Assembly (NCBI GenBank): GCA_947172415.1
Contig: OX359195.1
Coordinates: 3,881,501 to 3,945,500, forward strand
Reading direction: 5' to 3'
DNA: 64,000 nt
DNA from: Chondrosia reniformis
Taxonomy: Eukaryota > Porifera > Demospongiae > Chondrillida > Chondrillidae
The translations under genes were made by a program, and so were the position numbers. Below the pieces are notes generated by a model. The model was not told the origin of the DNA and made no database searches. It saw only the letters and a program-made list of their open reading frames with translations. This document shows positions 51,716-63,100 of this stretch, in pieces; within the stretch, counting starts at the first letter, position 1, and each line of letters opens with the position of its first letter.

Positions 51716-52044
51716 AAAATGTTTACAAAATCAGTCCTACGGGCTGTACAGGTAGAATTACAATAACAACTTAGCACTGACAGAGGTTACACAGATCGTA
51801 GACATTAGAACGTCTTTCTAGACTGACATAGGCCTAGTATTACAGTATTTACTTAAATCAAAAGAGGATTCATAGATATTGACCAAACTTACTTGTCTTT
51901 CTTCATTGCGCTTCTAACTGAAAGTACTTGGCCCCTTCATTGGACTTCAATATGGTTATCTACTGGTATTCCAAACGATTTTGGAAGCTTAAGCGTCCTG
52001 AACATGATAGAAAAGCTTCAGCTTCATGAAGTCCGCCATTTGCA
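51716..52044. other. Unassigned sequence with a duplicated flank
   Basis: No gene. The last 60 bp (CTTAAGCGTCCTGAACATGA to GCCATTTGCAAA, about 51979-52045) has a diverged direct copy at about 52162-52231, on the other side of the left end of the hairpin-ended element. Confidence 0.55.
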
Positions 52045-52643
52045 AACAAGTAGTTCGAGTTTAAAAACTCGTGGGGCTACGGCCCCCCGAATTTACTCGA
52101 ACTACTTGGCCGCATCGTTGGGCTTTGATATACTATTCTTAATCCTAACGATTGAGGACGCTTAAGTGTCCTGAAAATTATAAATAACGACAGAAAAGCT
52201 TCGTTAACTAAAGCTTCCTGAACGCCACCATTTGCAAAAACGATGTATTGACGTATAAATTAAGTGTTACAATAGTTGCGTATGAACTCGTATTATACAT
52301 AATTCGACCTTTAAAATATGTTATAATAGTTGCGTATGAACTCGTATTATATATATATTTATATATATATATATATCCCTAACATGAAGCCATACATAAA
52401 TCGCGGTATGAAAACCATAGAGGAGGCTGCCTGTGGCAGCCCCTAAAAACGATGTCTTGACGTATAAATTAGGTGTTACAATATTTTTGTATGAACTCGT
52501 ATTATACATATAACTACGTATAAAATAAGTGTTATAATAGTTGCATATTAATTCGTATTATATATATATATATCCGTAACATGAAGCCATACATAAATTG
52601 CGTTATGAAAACAATATAGGAGGCTGCCTGTGGCAGCCCCTAA
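52045..52643 (+). mobile_element. Hairpin-ended element with duplicated right end
   Basis: The left end AACAAGTAGTTCGAGTTT, GGGGCTACGGCCCCCC and ACTCGAACTACTTGGC matches 32365. The right end occurs twice, at about 52370-52446 and 52566-52643. Each is ATGAAGCCATACATAAAT followed by a hairpin GGCTGCCTGTGGCAGCC and CCTAA. CTAA is the last tetranucleotide of a Helitron-type CTRR end, and the second one borders T. Between them is an AT-rich repeat of about 50-90 bp (TTGCGTATGAACTCGTATTA) present several times. Confidence 0.65.
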
Positions 52644-54780
52644 TAATACCTACAACTAGTACATACAATTAGTATATGCAACTAGTACATAAAGCTAGCA
52701 CATACAAGTAGTAAATACAACTAGTACATACAACTTTTACATACAAGTAGTACATATAACTAGAGCATACAAATATAACTAGTGCATATAAATAGTATAT
52801 ATAACTAGTATATATAAATAGTACATAAAACTAGTACATACAACTAGTACATATAAATAGTATATACAACCACTACATACAACTAGTACATGCAACCAGT
52901 ACATACAACTAGTACATACAACTAGTAGATACAATTAGTACATAACTAGTATATGCAACTAGTACAGAAAACTAGGGCAGACAACTAGTACATATAACTA
53001 GTACATAGAGCCAGTACATATTAGAAGTACAAACAACTAGAATATACATAAGGTATTTACAACTAGTACCAACAACTAGTACATACAAGTAGTACATATA
53101 ACTAGTTCATACAACTAGTACATACAACTAGTACATACAACTAGTACATATAACCAGTACATACACTAGTCCATACAACCAGAACATATGTCTAGAACAA
53201 AAAACCAGTGCATACAAATAGTACATGTAACTGGTTCATTATGACTAGTGTTTACAACTAAAACATACAACAAATACGTACACCAAGTACATATAACTAG
53301 TTCATACAACTAGTACGTATAACTATTACCTACAACTTGTACATTAAACTAGTACAGATAACTAGGATATACACATATAACTTGTACATATAAATAGTAC
53401 ATACAACTAATACATACAACTAGTACATACAACTAGTACATACAACTAGTACATATAACTAGAACACACTACTAGTACATAACTATTTTATAAAGCTAGC
53501 ACATACAATTAGTACGTATAACTAGTATACACACTAGTACATACAACCACTTCATACACCAAGAACGTCAAAATTGTAATTAGAACTTGTATGGACAACT
53601 AGTACATACACCCACTAGATACAGCTAGTATATACATAGAACTAGTATATACAACTAGTACATACAACTGGGACATACAACTAATACATACAACTAGTAC
53701 ATACAACCAGTACATACATCTAGTTAATACAACTTGTACATACACTTAGTACCAAAAACTAGTACATACACCTAGTACATACACTTAATACATACAACTA
53801 GTACATATAACTAGTACATACAACCAGTACATACAGCTAGTGTATACAAGTAGTACTTACAACTAGTACATTTAACTATTACATAACACTGGTCCATAAC
53901 CTACTACATAGAACTAGTACATATAAGTAGTACATGTAAATAGTTCATACAACTAGTCCATACAACTAGTACTAACACCTAGTACATACAACTAGTACAT
54001 ATAACTAGTGCCTACTACTAGTACATAAAAGTCATACATACAACTTGTACATAGAACTATTAAAGATAACTACAACATTCACATATCAATTGTACATATA
54101 AATAGTACATTTAACTAGTACATACAACTAGTACAAGCAACTAATATATAAATACAACCAATACATGAAACTGGTACATACAACTAGTACATACAACTAG
54201 TACATATTACGAATACGTACAAATAGTACAAATAGCTAATACAAAGAACTAGTACATACAATTAGTACATACAACTTGTAAATACAACTAGTACATACAA
54301 CTAGTACATACAACTAGTAAATACAACTAGTACATACAACTTTTACATACAAGTAGTACATATAACTAGAACATACACATATAACTAGTGCATATAAATA
54401 GTACATATAACTAGTATTTACAACCAGTACACAACTAGTACATACAATCAGCAAATACAACTAGTACATTCAACTAGTACATACAAATAGTACATCACTA
54501 GTGTATGCAACTAGTACATAAAACTAGGGCAGACAACTAGTACATATAACTAGTAAACACACCCAGTACATATTACAAGTACAAACAACTAGAATATACA
54601 ATTGGTATTTAAAACTAGAACCTACAACTAGTACATATAACTGTTACCTATAACTAGTGATAACCACTAGTACCTACAACTAGTACATACAACTAGTACA
54701 TATAACTAGTTCATACAACTCGTACATACACCTTGCACATAGAACTAGTAAGGATAACTAGAATGTACACATATAACTTG
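52644..54780 (+). repeat. Satellite A array, block 11
   Basis: 13-bp satellite in the same orientation as before the LINE B/Helitron region, more regular in places (runs of ACTAGTACATACA). Ends in ACATATAACTTG (54769-54780), which recurs at 55258-55269. Confidence 0.95.
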
Positions 54781-54862
54781 ATGAAATGATAGGGGGGAAT
54801 TTTAGTTGTGTTCATTATGAAAGATAAGTTTATTGGAGCTATCGGCAACATAATTGAGCTAG

Positions 54863-54897
54863 ATTGAACGTTTCGACCCGTAGGTCTTCATCAGCAG
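54863..54897 (-). ncRNA. Hammerhead-like motif (locus 3)
   Basis: On the minus strand CTGATGA is followed by GACC-TACG-GGTC and GAAACG, the hammerhead core order around stem II. One unpaired A precedes stem II, as at the other loci. It is in the left arm of the palindromic insert. Confidence 0.45.
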
Positions 54898-55180
54898 TAA
54901 TGAGGAATAGGATTACGGAGTTGGTTTAAATAGAGGAAAGGTTACAGGAGTTGAAAAATTGAATAAGATAAAATAATTAAAGTAGAATAAAAACTTGGAC
55001 CAAGGTATGTCACTTGACCCCATCCGGAATGACATCATACCTTAAATTAACACTAAAAATTGATTTTTCATTTTGACAAGACTTTTTATTCTACTTTAAT
55101 TATTTTATCTTATTCAATTTTTCAACTCCTGTCACCTTTCCTCTATTTAAACCAACTCTGTATTCCTATTCCTCAGTACC

Positions 55181-55210
55181 GCTGATGAAGACCTACGGGT
55201 CGAAACGTTC
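55181..55210 (+). ncRNA. Hammerhead-like motif (locus 4)
   Basis: Mirror copy of locus 3 in the right arm: GCTGATGAAGACCTACGGGT then CGAAACGTTC. Being in inverted arms, whichever strand is transcribed carries one sense copy. Confidence 0.45.
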
Positions 55211-55257
55211 AATCTAGCTCAATTATGTTGCCGATAGCTCCAAAAAACTTATCTTTA

Positions 55258-58200
55258 ACATATAACTTGTACATATAAATAGTACATACAACTAGTACAT
55301 ATAACAAGTACATACACTAGTCCACACAACCAGTACATATGTGTAGAACAAACAACCACTGCAAACAAATAGCACATATAACTGGTTCACTATAACTACT
55401 GTTTACAATTAATACATACAACTAGTACGTACAACAAGTACATTTAACTAGTACATACATCTAGTACATACAAATTGTACATGCACTTGTACATATAACT
55501 AGAACATACACATATAACTTATACATCAAAATACTACATACAACTAATACATAACTAGTACGTACACTTTGTACATTCAAGTAGAAAATATAACTAGAAC
55601 ATACACATATAACTAGTACATACAACTAGTACATACAAACAGCCAATACTTACAACTAGTATATACAACTAGTACATACAACTTGTACATACAACTAGTA
55701 CATATAACTAGAACATACACATATAACTAGTACATATAAATAGTACATATAACTAGTACATACAACTAGTACATACAACTCGTCCATACAACTAGTACAT
55801 TTAACTAGTTCATACAACTAGTACAAACAACCCGTCCATACAACTTGTACATAGAACTAGTCAGGATAACTAGAACATACACATTTAACTTGTACATATG
55901 AATAGTAATACAACTAGTACAAACAACTAGTATATGCGACTGGTACATACAACTATTACATGCAACTGGTACATACAACTAGTACAAACAAATGGTAAGT
56001 ATAATGAATCCGTACAACTAGTACACATAACTAATGATTACACTAGTACATATAATTAATACATACGACTAATATATATAAGTAGTACATACAACGAGTA
56101 CATACACCTACTACATAGAACTAGTACATATAACTAGTGATTACCATTAGTACATACAACTAGTACATATAGCTAATACATTCAACTATATAGTACATAT
56201 TACTAGTATATACTTCCAGTTCATTCAACCAGTACACAAAACTAGTATATACAACTAGTACATACAACTGGGACATACAACTAATACATACAACTAGTAC
56301 ATACAAGTAGTACATAGAACTAGTACATACAACCAGTACATACAGCTAGTGTATACAAGTAGTACTTACAACTAGTACATTTAACTATTACATAAAACTA
56401 GTCCATATACCTACTACATAGAACTAGTACATATAAGTAGTACATGTAATTAGTTAATACAACTAGTCCATACAACTAGTACTAACACGTAGTACATACA
56501 ACTAGTACATATAACTAGTGCCTACTACTAGTACATACAAGTCGTACATACAACTTGTACATTGAACAAGTAAAGATAACTACAACATTCACATATCACT
56601 TGTACATATAAATAGTACATTTAACTAGTACATACAACTAGTACAAGCAACTAATACATACAACCAGTACATGAAACTGGTACATACAACTAGTACATAC
56701 AACTAGTACATATTACGAATACGTACAAATAGTACAAATAGCTAATACCAAGAACTAGTTTATACAATTAGTACATAAAACTAGCACATATAACTAGATC
56801 ATACACATAACTATCACCTACAATTAGGACATACAACTAGTACATGCAACTAGTACATGCAACTAGTACATACAACTAGATCAAACAACTAGTACATACA
56901 CCAAGTACATACAACTAGTACATACACCAAGTATATACAACTAGTACATACAACTAGTACATAAACCTAGTACATAAACCTAGTAGATATAACTAGTACA
57001 TGCAACTAGTGCACACAGTTGGTACATTCAATTAGTACATAAAACTAGTACATACAACTATTGCATAGAATTAGTACATACAACTAGTAATTACAACTTG
57101 TCAATATAACTATTAATGGTACATAAAATTAGTTCATACAACTAGTAAAGAGTTTATACAACTAGTAAATACAACTAGTACATACAACTAGTACCTACAA
57201 CTAGAAATTATAACTAGAACAAGTACCTAGAACAAGTAGATACAATTTGTAACGAGTATAAACAACCAGTCCAAACAACTAATACATACTAATAGAATAG
57301 AATACTAGTAAATTAAACTAGTACATACAACTAGTACACACACCTTATGCATACAACTAAAACAAACAACTAATACATACAACTAGTACATACAACTAGT
57401 AAATACAATTAGTACATGCAACTAGTACCTAAAACTAGTTCATACAACTAGTAAATACACCTAGTACATACAACTAGTACCTACAACTAGTTCATACAAG
57501 TAGGACATACAACTAGTTCATACAGCTAGAACGTAAAACTAGTTCCTATAACTGGTAAATATCACTAGTATTAGTATATACAAGTAGTAAATACAACTAG
57601 TAACTAGTTCCTACATCTGGTTCATACAAGTAGTATATACAAGTCCTTCCTACAACTAGGAAATATAACTAGATCTAGTACATACAACTAATACATAACA
57701 TTAGTACTTCCAACTAATAAACATAACTAGTTCTAGAACGTTTGTTTAGAACATACATCTAGTAACGTGTATATACAACTAGCACATATAACTAGTACAT
57801 ACAATTAGTACATACAACTAGTACATACAACTGGTACATACAACTAGTACATATAACTAGTTCTTAAAATTATTACATAAAATTATTACATACAACTAGT
57901 TCTACAGCTAGTATATAAAATTAGTATAGACCACTAGTACATACAACTAGTACTACAACTAGTACATACAACTCGTACATACAACTAGTACATACAATAA
58001 GTACATACAACTAGTACAAATAAAGAGGAGATACAACTGGTACTACAACTAGTACATAGAACTAGTACAAACAACTAGTACATACAACCTGTACATACAA
58101 TTGGTACATACAACTAGTCCACACAACTAGTACATACAACTAGTAATTAGTATATACAACTAGTACATACAACTAATACCTGCACAAAGTCCACACAACT

Positions 58201-59103
58201 AGTACATACAACTAGTAATTAGTATATACAACTAGTACATACAACTAATACCTGCACAAAGTCCACACAACTAGTACATACAACTAAAACATAACTAGTA
58301 CATATGACTAGTCCATACAACTAGAATATACAACTAGTACATACAACTAGTAACTAGTACATACAACTAGGACATACCACTAGTACATACAAGTAGTACA
58401 TACAAATACTATACACGTCTAGTATTTACAACTTGTACATACAACTAGGATATACAACTAGTATATACAAATTGTACATAAAACTGATACATACAAGTAG
58501 TACATACATCTAGCACATACAACTAGTATATATAACTATATAGTACTAGATCATACAACTAGTACATACAACTAGTAAATAGAATTAGTACTTACAACTA
58601 GTTCAAACAACTACTACATGCAGCAAGTACCTACCTAGTACCTTGTAGAGCTATATAGAACTAGAACCTACAACTAGTACATACAGCTAGTACATGCAGC
58701 TAGTTCTCATAGCTAGTACAAACAACTAATACATATGTCTAGTAAATACATATATAACTAGTACATATAAATTGTACATACAACTAGTAAATACCACTAG
58801 TAGATACGACTAACATATAATACTAGTGCTACAACTAGTACATAGAAATAGTGGGTAAAACTATATAGAACATATAACTAGTACATACAACTAGTACATA
58901 CAACTAGTACATACAACTACTTCTACAACTAGTACATAGAACTAGTACATATTACTAGTACATACAACTCGTACGTTCCAATAATCTTGAATATCTAGTA
59001 CTAGAAAATACAACTAGTACTAAACAAGTAGTACATTCAACTGGTACACACGACTAGTATTTACAACTAGTACATTAAACTAGTACATACAACTGGTACA
59101 TAA
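55258..59103 (+). repeat. Satellite A array, block 12
   Basis: 13-bp satellite. A unit of about 70 bp is tandemly duplicated near 58141-58280. Positions 58563-59102 are duplicated at 62361-62900 with constant offset 3798. 52644-54780 and this block also share long segments (for example 53640-54250 with 56240-56760). Confidence 0.95.
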
Positions 59104-59250
59104 GAAAAATCTAAGATACCATTTTCCTACATGCTATATGCCTATTCTGTAAAAAGAGCCTATAGGGGAACTAAACCTAAAGAGAGCTTTAGATGAAGAT
59201 ACAGTAGTCTTTTCTTCCTTCTTTTCCCTTCTTTCATCTTCTTCTCCACT

Positions 59251-59300
59251 GGGTCAGACAGCCGTTTCTGGGAATTCCACCCTTCATCAGTGATCCTGGG
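59251..59300 (-). ncRNA. Hammerhead-like motif (locus 5)
   Basis: Reverse-strand copy of the locus 1 motif: CTGATGA, GGG/CCC stem, GAAAC, short stem III and a pairing GGaTCA/TGAcCC stem I. It lies about 150-200 bp from the element 3' end, as in the 15528-15768 copy. Confidence 0.5.
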
Positions 59301-59551
59301 AGTCTTTGTCTTTTTCTTTATCTTGATCTTCTGTGAATCCTTGGCTCACTATGCTAAATCTAGGGGCCTTATATACACTATTTTGGCGCCAAAAGTTAAA
59401 TAAGGTGTTAACTAAGACACATGATGAAATTTAATTTTATGAAAGGAATGTAGGTCCAATTAACTTTTATGAATTAATTTTAAATCTATTAGTAATCTTG
59501 CTTGTACAGGTAAAACAGACTCAGCATAACTATAGACACAAGTAGGACATA

Positions 59552-60107
59552 TTACGTAAGTCTACCCTTAGGTCTTCTAGTAGTAACATTTCTTTGGAGG
59601 TGGGGTAACACAATATGGGGTAACGCAATACAGTCCTTAAGCATACTAGCTACTTTTTGCTTATACTTGATTCTAACTAGAGGCTGCCGGGATAGGAAGG
59701 TTTTAAAGGTTGATTTTAGCTTAAAGTATTTGTAACCCTGCTTAATAAGCCTACTGCATAACTGCAAACTTTTAGCCTGAAAACTGGAGAAGTCACTACA
59801 TATTCTAGAATACCTAATTAGTTGTGAAATAAAGACACCATAGGCTGGGGTATTAGGAATATTACTATCTAAATGGGGGAAATTTACTATATCAAAGTTA
59901 AAGTCCTCTCACTTATCATATACTTTAGTGATAAATTGATTGTTAGTAATGGTTATATCTAAGTCTAAAAAGGGGATTTTTAGGGCTGGTATTTGTCTTT
60001 TTAAGAATAAGTTCTTTGGGGTAAATATCACTAATTGACAGTTCAAAATCCTTGTTGTTAATACATTAAAGGTCATCAATATACCTATAAGTATTGGAAA
60101 ATTTAAT
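59552..60107 (-). pseudogene. Penelope-like reverse transcriptase, C-terminal portion (relic)
   Basis: Legible pieces are PFLDLDITITNNQFITKVYDK and NFPHLDSNIPNTPAYGVFIS near 59850-59990, then LCSRLIKQGYKYFKLKSTFK and VRIKYKQK at 59552-59767. The run FLDL-x-I...YDK, NFP-x-LDSNIP, AYG-x-xISQLIRY is typical of the segment after the catalytic box in Penelope-like RT, as I remember the family. The catalytic box itself is absent because of truncation. Interrupted; treated as a fossil. Confidence 0.65.
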
Positions 60108-60111
60108 AGCC

Positions 60112-63100
60112 AACTACTACACACAAATAGTAAATACAAATAGAGTACTTGTTCATACAATTAGTACATACAACTAGTACATAAAACTAGTACATTAAAT
60201 TAGTACACACAAGTAGTATATACAACTAGTTCATATAACTAGAACAAACAACTAGTACACACAACTCGAACCTTCCTAGAACCTTGTATAACTAGTACTT
60301 GAACCTACAACTAGTGGATAGCTAGTGCATACAACTGGTACATATCTAGTACATACAAGTGGTACATACAACTAGTACATAAAATTAGTACATACAAGTA
60401 GTACATACAACTAGAACATACAACTAGTACATATTATTAGTACATACAACTAGTACATGCAACTAGTACATGCAACTAGTACAACAACTAGTACATACGA
60501 TTAGGACATACAACTAGTACATACAACTAGTAGCGCGTAGTACATACAACTATATAGTACATAAAACTAGTACATACAACTGGTATTTATAACTAGTACA
60601 TTCAAGCGGAAAAGAGAACTAGTTCATACATCATGTAACTGGTTTATACAGTGAGTACATACAACTACTACATACAACTAGTTCCTACAACTAGTAAATA
60701 TAACTAGTACTAGTACATACAACTAGTACATATAATTAGTCCATAGTAAGTACATACAACTGGTATATGAAACTAGTACTACAACTAGTATATAGAACTA
60801 GTACATACAACTAGTACATACAACTACAACATACAACTAGTACATTCAACTAGTAATTAGTACATACAAGTAGTACATAAAACTAGTACATACAACTAGT
60901 ACATACAAATAGTACATACAACTAGTACATACAAGTAGTACAAATACGTAGTACATGCAACTAGTCCATACAACTAGTACATACAATTAGTACATACAAC
61001 TAGTACATACAACTACTACAAACAACTACTACAAACAATTAGTACCTGCCTAGTACCTTGCATATCTAAATAGCAGTAGAACCTACAACGAGCACATACA
61101 GCTAGTACATGCAGCTAGTACATATAATTAGTACAATAAACTAGTACATATACATAGTTTACATACACACGTAACTAGTACATAAAAATAGTACATGCAA
61201 CTAGTACATACAACTATTATATACAACCAGTACATAAAACTAGTAATTAGTACATACAACTAGTAAATAAAACTAGTAATTAGTACATACAACTAGTACA
61301 TACAACTAGTACAAGAACTAGTACATAGACCCAATACATACAACTAGTACATACAATTAGTACATACAATTAAATACCTACAACTAGTACATGCAACTAG
61401 TGCATACAATTAGCACTTACAACTAGTACATTCAACTAGTACCTTAAACTAGACTAACAACTAGTAAAGAGAACTATTACAGACAAATGGAACAGACATC
61501 TAGTACATACAACTAGTACCTACAACTAGTACATACAATTAGTACATAAAACTAATACATACAACTAGTTCAAACAACTAGTACATAAAATAAATACCGA
61601 CCTAGTACCCTGTAGAACTATACAGAACTAGAATCTGCAACTAGTACATACAGCTAGTACATGTAGCTAGTTCACATAACTAGTACACAAGACTACTACA
61701 TATAACTAGTATATACACATATAACTAGTTCATCTAAATAGTACACACACCTAGTGCATACATCTAGTACATAAAACAAGTACATACAACAAGTACATAC
61801 AAGTAGTGCATACAACTAGTAAACACAACAAGTATACACAACTAGTACAAACCACTAGAAACTAGAACATACAAGTAGTACATAGAACCAGTACATAAAA
61901 CTAGTTCATACAACTAGTATATACAACCAGTACATACAACTGGTATTTATAACTAGTACATATCACTAGTACATACAAATAGAATATACGACCAGTACAG
62001 ACAACTAGTAATTAGTACATAAATCTAGTACATTCAACTACTTCTAAAACTAGTACATGGAACTAGTGCATATAACTAGTACATACAACTAGTCCATATA
62101 AGTAGTTCATACAACTATATAGTACAAATAACTAGTACATATAGCTGGTCCATACAACTAGAACATACAACTAGTTCATACAACTTCTAACTACTACATA
62201 CATCTATGACATACAACTAGGACATAAAAGTAGTACATACCACTGGTACACACGACTAGTATTTACAACTAGCACCTACAACTAGTACATACAACTAGTA
62301 AATACAATTATATAGTACTAGTTCATTCAATTAGTACATACAACTATTACATACAACTAGTACATACAACTAGTAAATAGAATTAGTACTTACAACTAGT
62401 TCAAACAACTACTACATGCAGCAAGTACCTACCTAGTACCTTGTAGAGCTATATAGAACTAGAACCTACAACTAGTACATACAGCTAGTACATGCAGCTA
62501 GTTCTCATAGCTAGTACAAACAACTAATACATATGTCTAGTAAATACATATATAACTAGTACATATAAATTGTACATACAACTAGTAAATACCACTAGTA
62601 GATACGACTAACATATAATACTAGTGCTACAACTAGTACATAGAAATAGTGGGTAAAACTATATAGAACATATAACTAGTACATACAACTAGTACATACA
62701 ACTAGTACATACAACTACTTCTACAACTAGTACATAGAACTAGTACATATTACTAGTACATACAACTCGTACATTCCAATAATCTTGAATATCTAGTACT
62801 AGAAAATACAACTAGTACTAAACAAGTAGTACATTCAACTGGTACACACGACTAGTATTTACAACTAGTACATTAAACTAGTACATACAACTGGTACATA
62901 ACTACTACACACAAATAGTAAATACAAATAGAGTACTTGTTCATACAATTAGTACATACAACTAGTACATAAAACTAGTACATTAAATTAGTACACACAA
63001 GTAGTATATACAACTAGTTCATATAACTAGAACAAACAACTAGTACACACAACTCGAACCTTCCTAGAACCTTGTATAACTAGTACTTGAACCTACAACT

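Larger units (their letters stand above)
54781..55257. mobile_element. Palindromic Penelope-type insert, 477 bp
   Basis: Arms at about 54823-55000 and 55075-55256 are inverted repeats of about 180 bp with a spacer of about 75 bp. Each arm carries a hammerhead-like motif. The insert is flanked by a 12-bp duplication, ACATATAACTTG (54769-54780 and 55258-55269). Penelope-like elements are known for terminal repeats in either orientation and for hammerheads in them. No coding part remains. It is a relic. Confidence 0.65.
59104..60111 (-). mobile_element. Penelope-like retroelement fragment, 5'-truncated
   Basis: A 1008-bp minus-strand insertion. The satellite copy at 62885-62915 is the unoccupied site (GGTACATAACTACTAC) and shows that only AA, or nothing, was duplicated. 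The 3' terminus at 59104 (complement CTTAGATTTTTC) is the same as that of the 15528-15768 fragment. It contains the reverse transcriptase C-terminal region and, in the last 240 bp, a hammerhead-like motif. It is an incomplete, broken relic; no GIY-YIG nuclease was recognised. Confidence 0.75.

Noticed and set aside
51893-52165. 90-codon plus-strand frame across the left end of the hairpin-ended element
   Set aside because: It crosses the element border and a palindrome, with no domain or codon bias; treated as chance.
52321-52509. Minus-strand 62-codon frame through the TA tract near 52.4 kb
   Set aside because: Low-complexity translation of (TA)n and a terminal hairpin.
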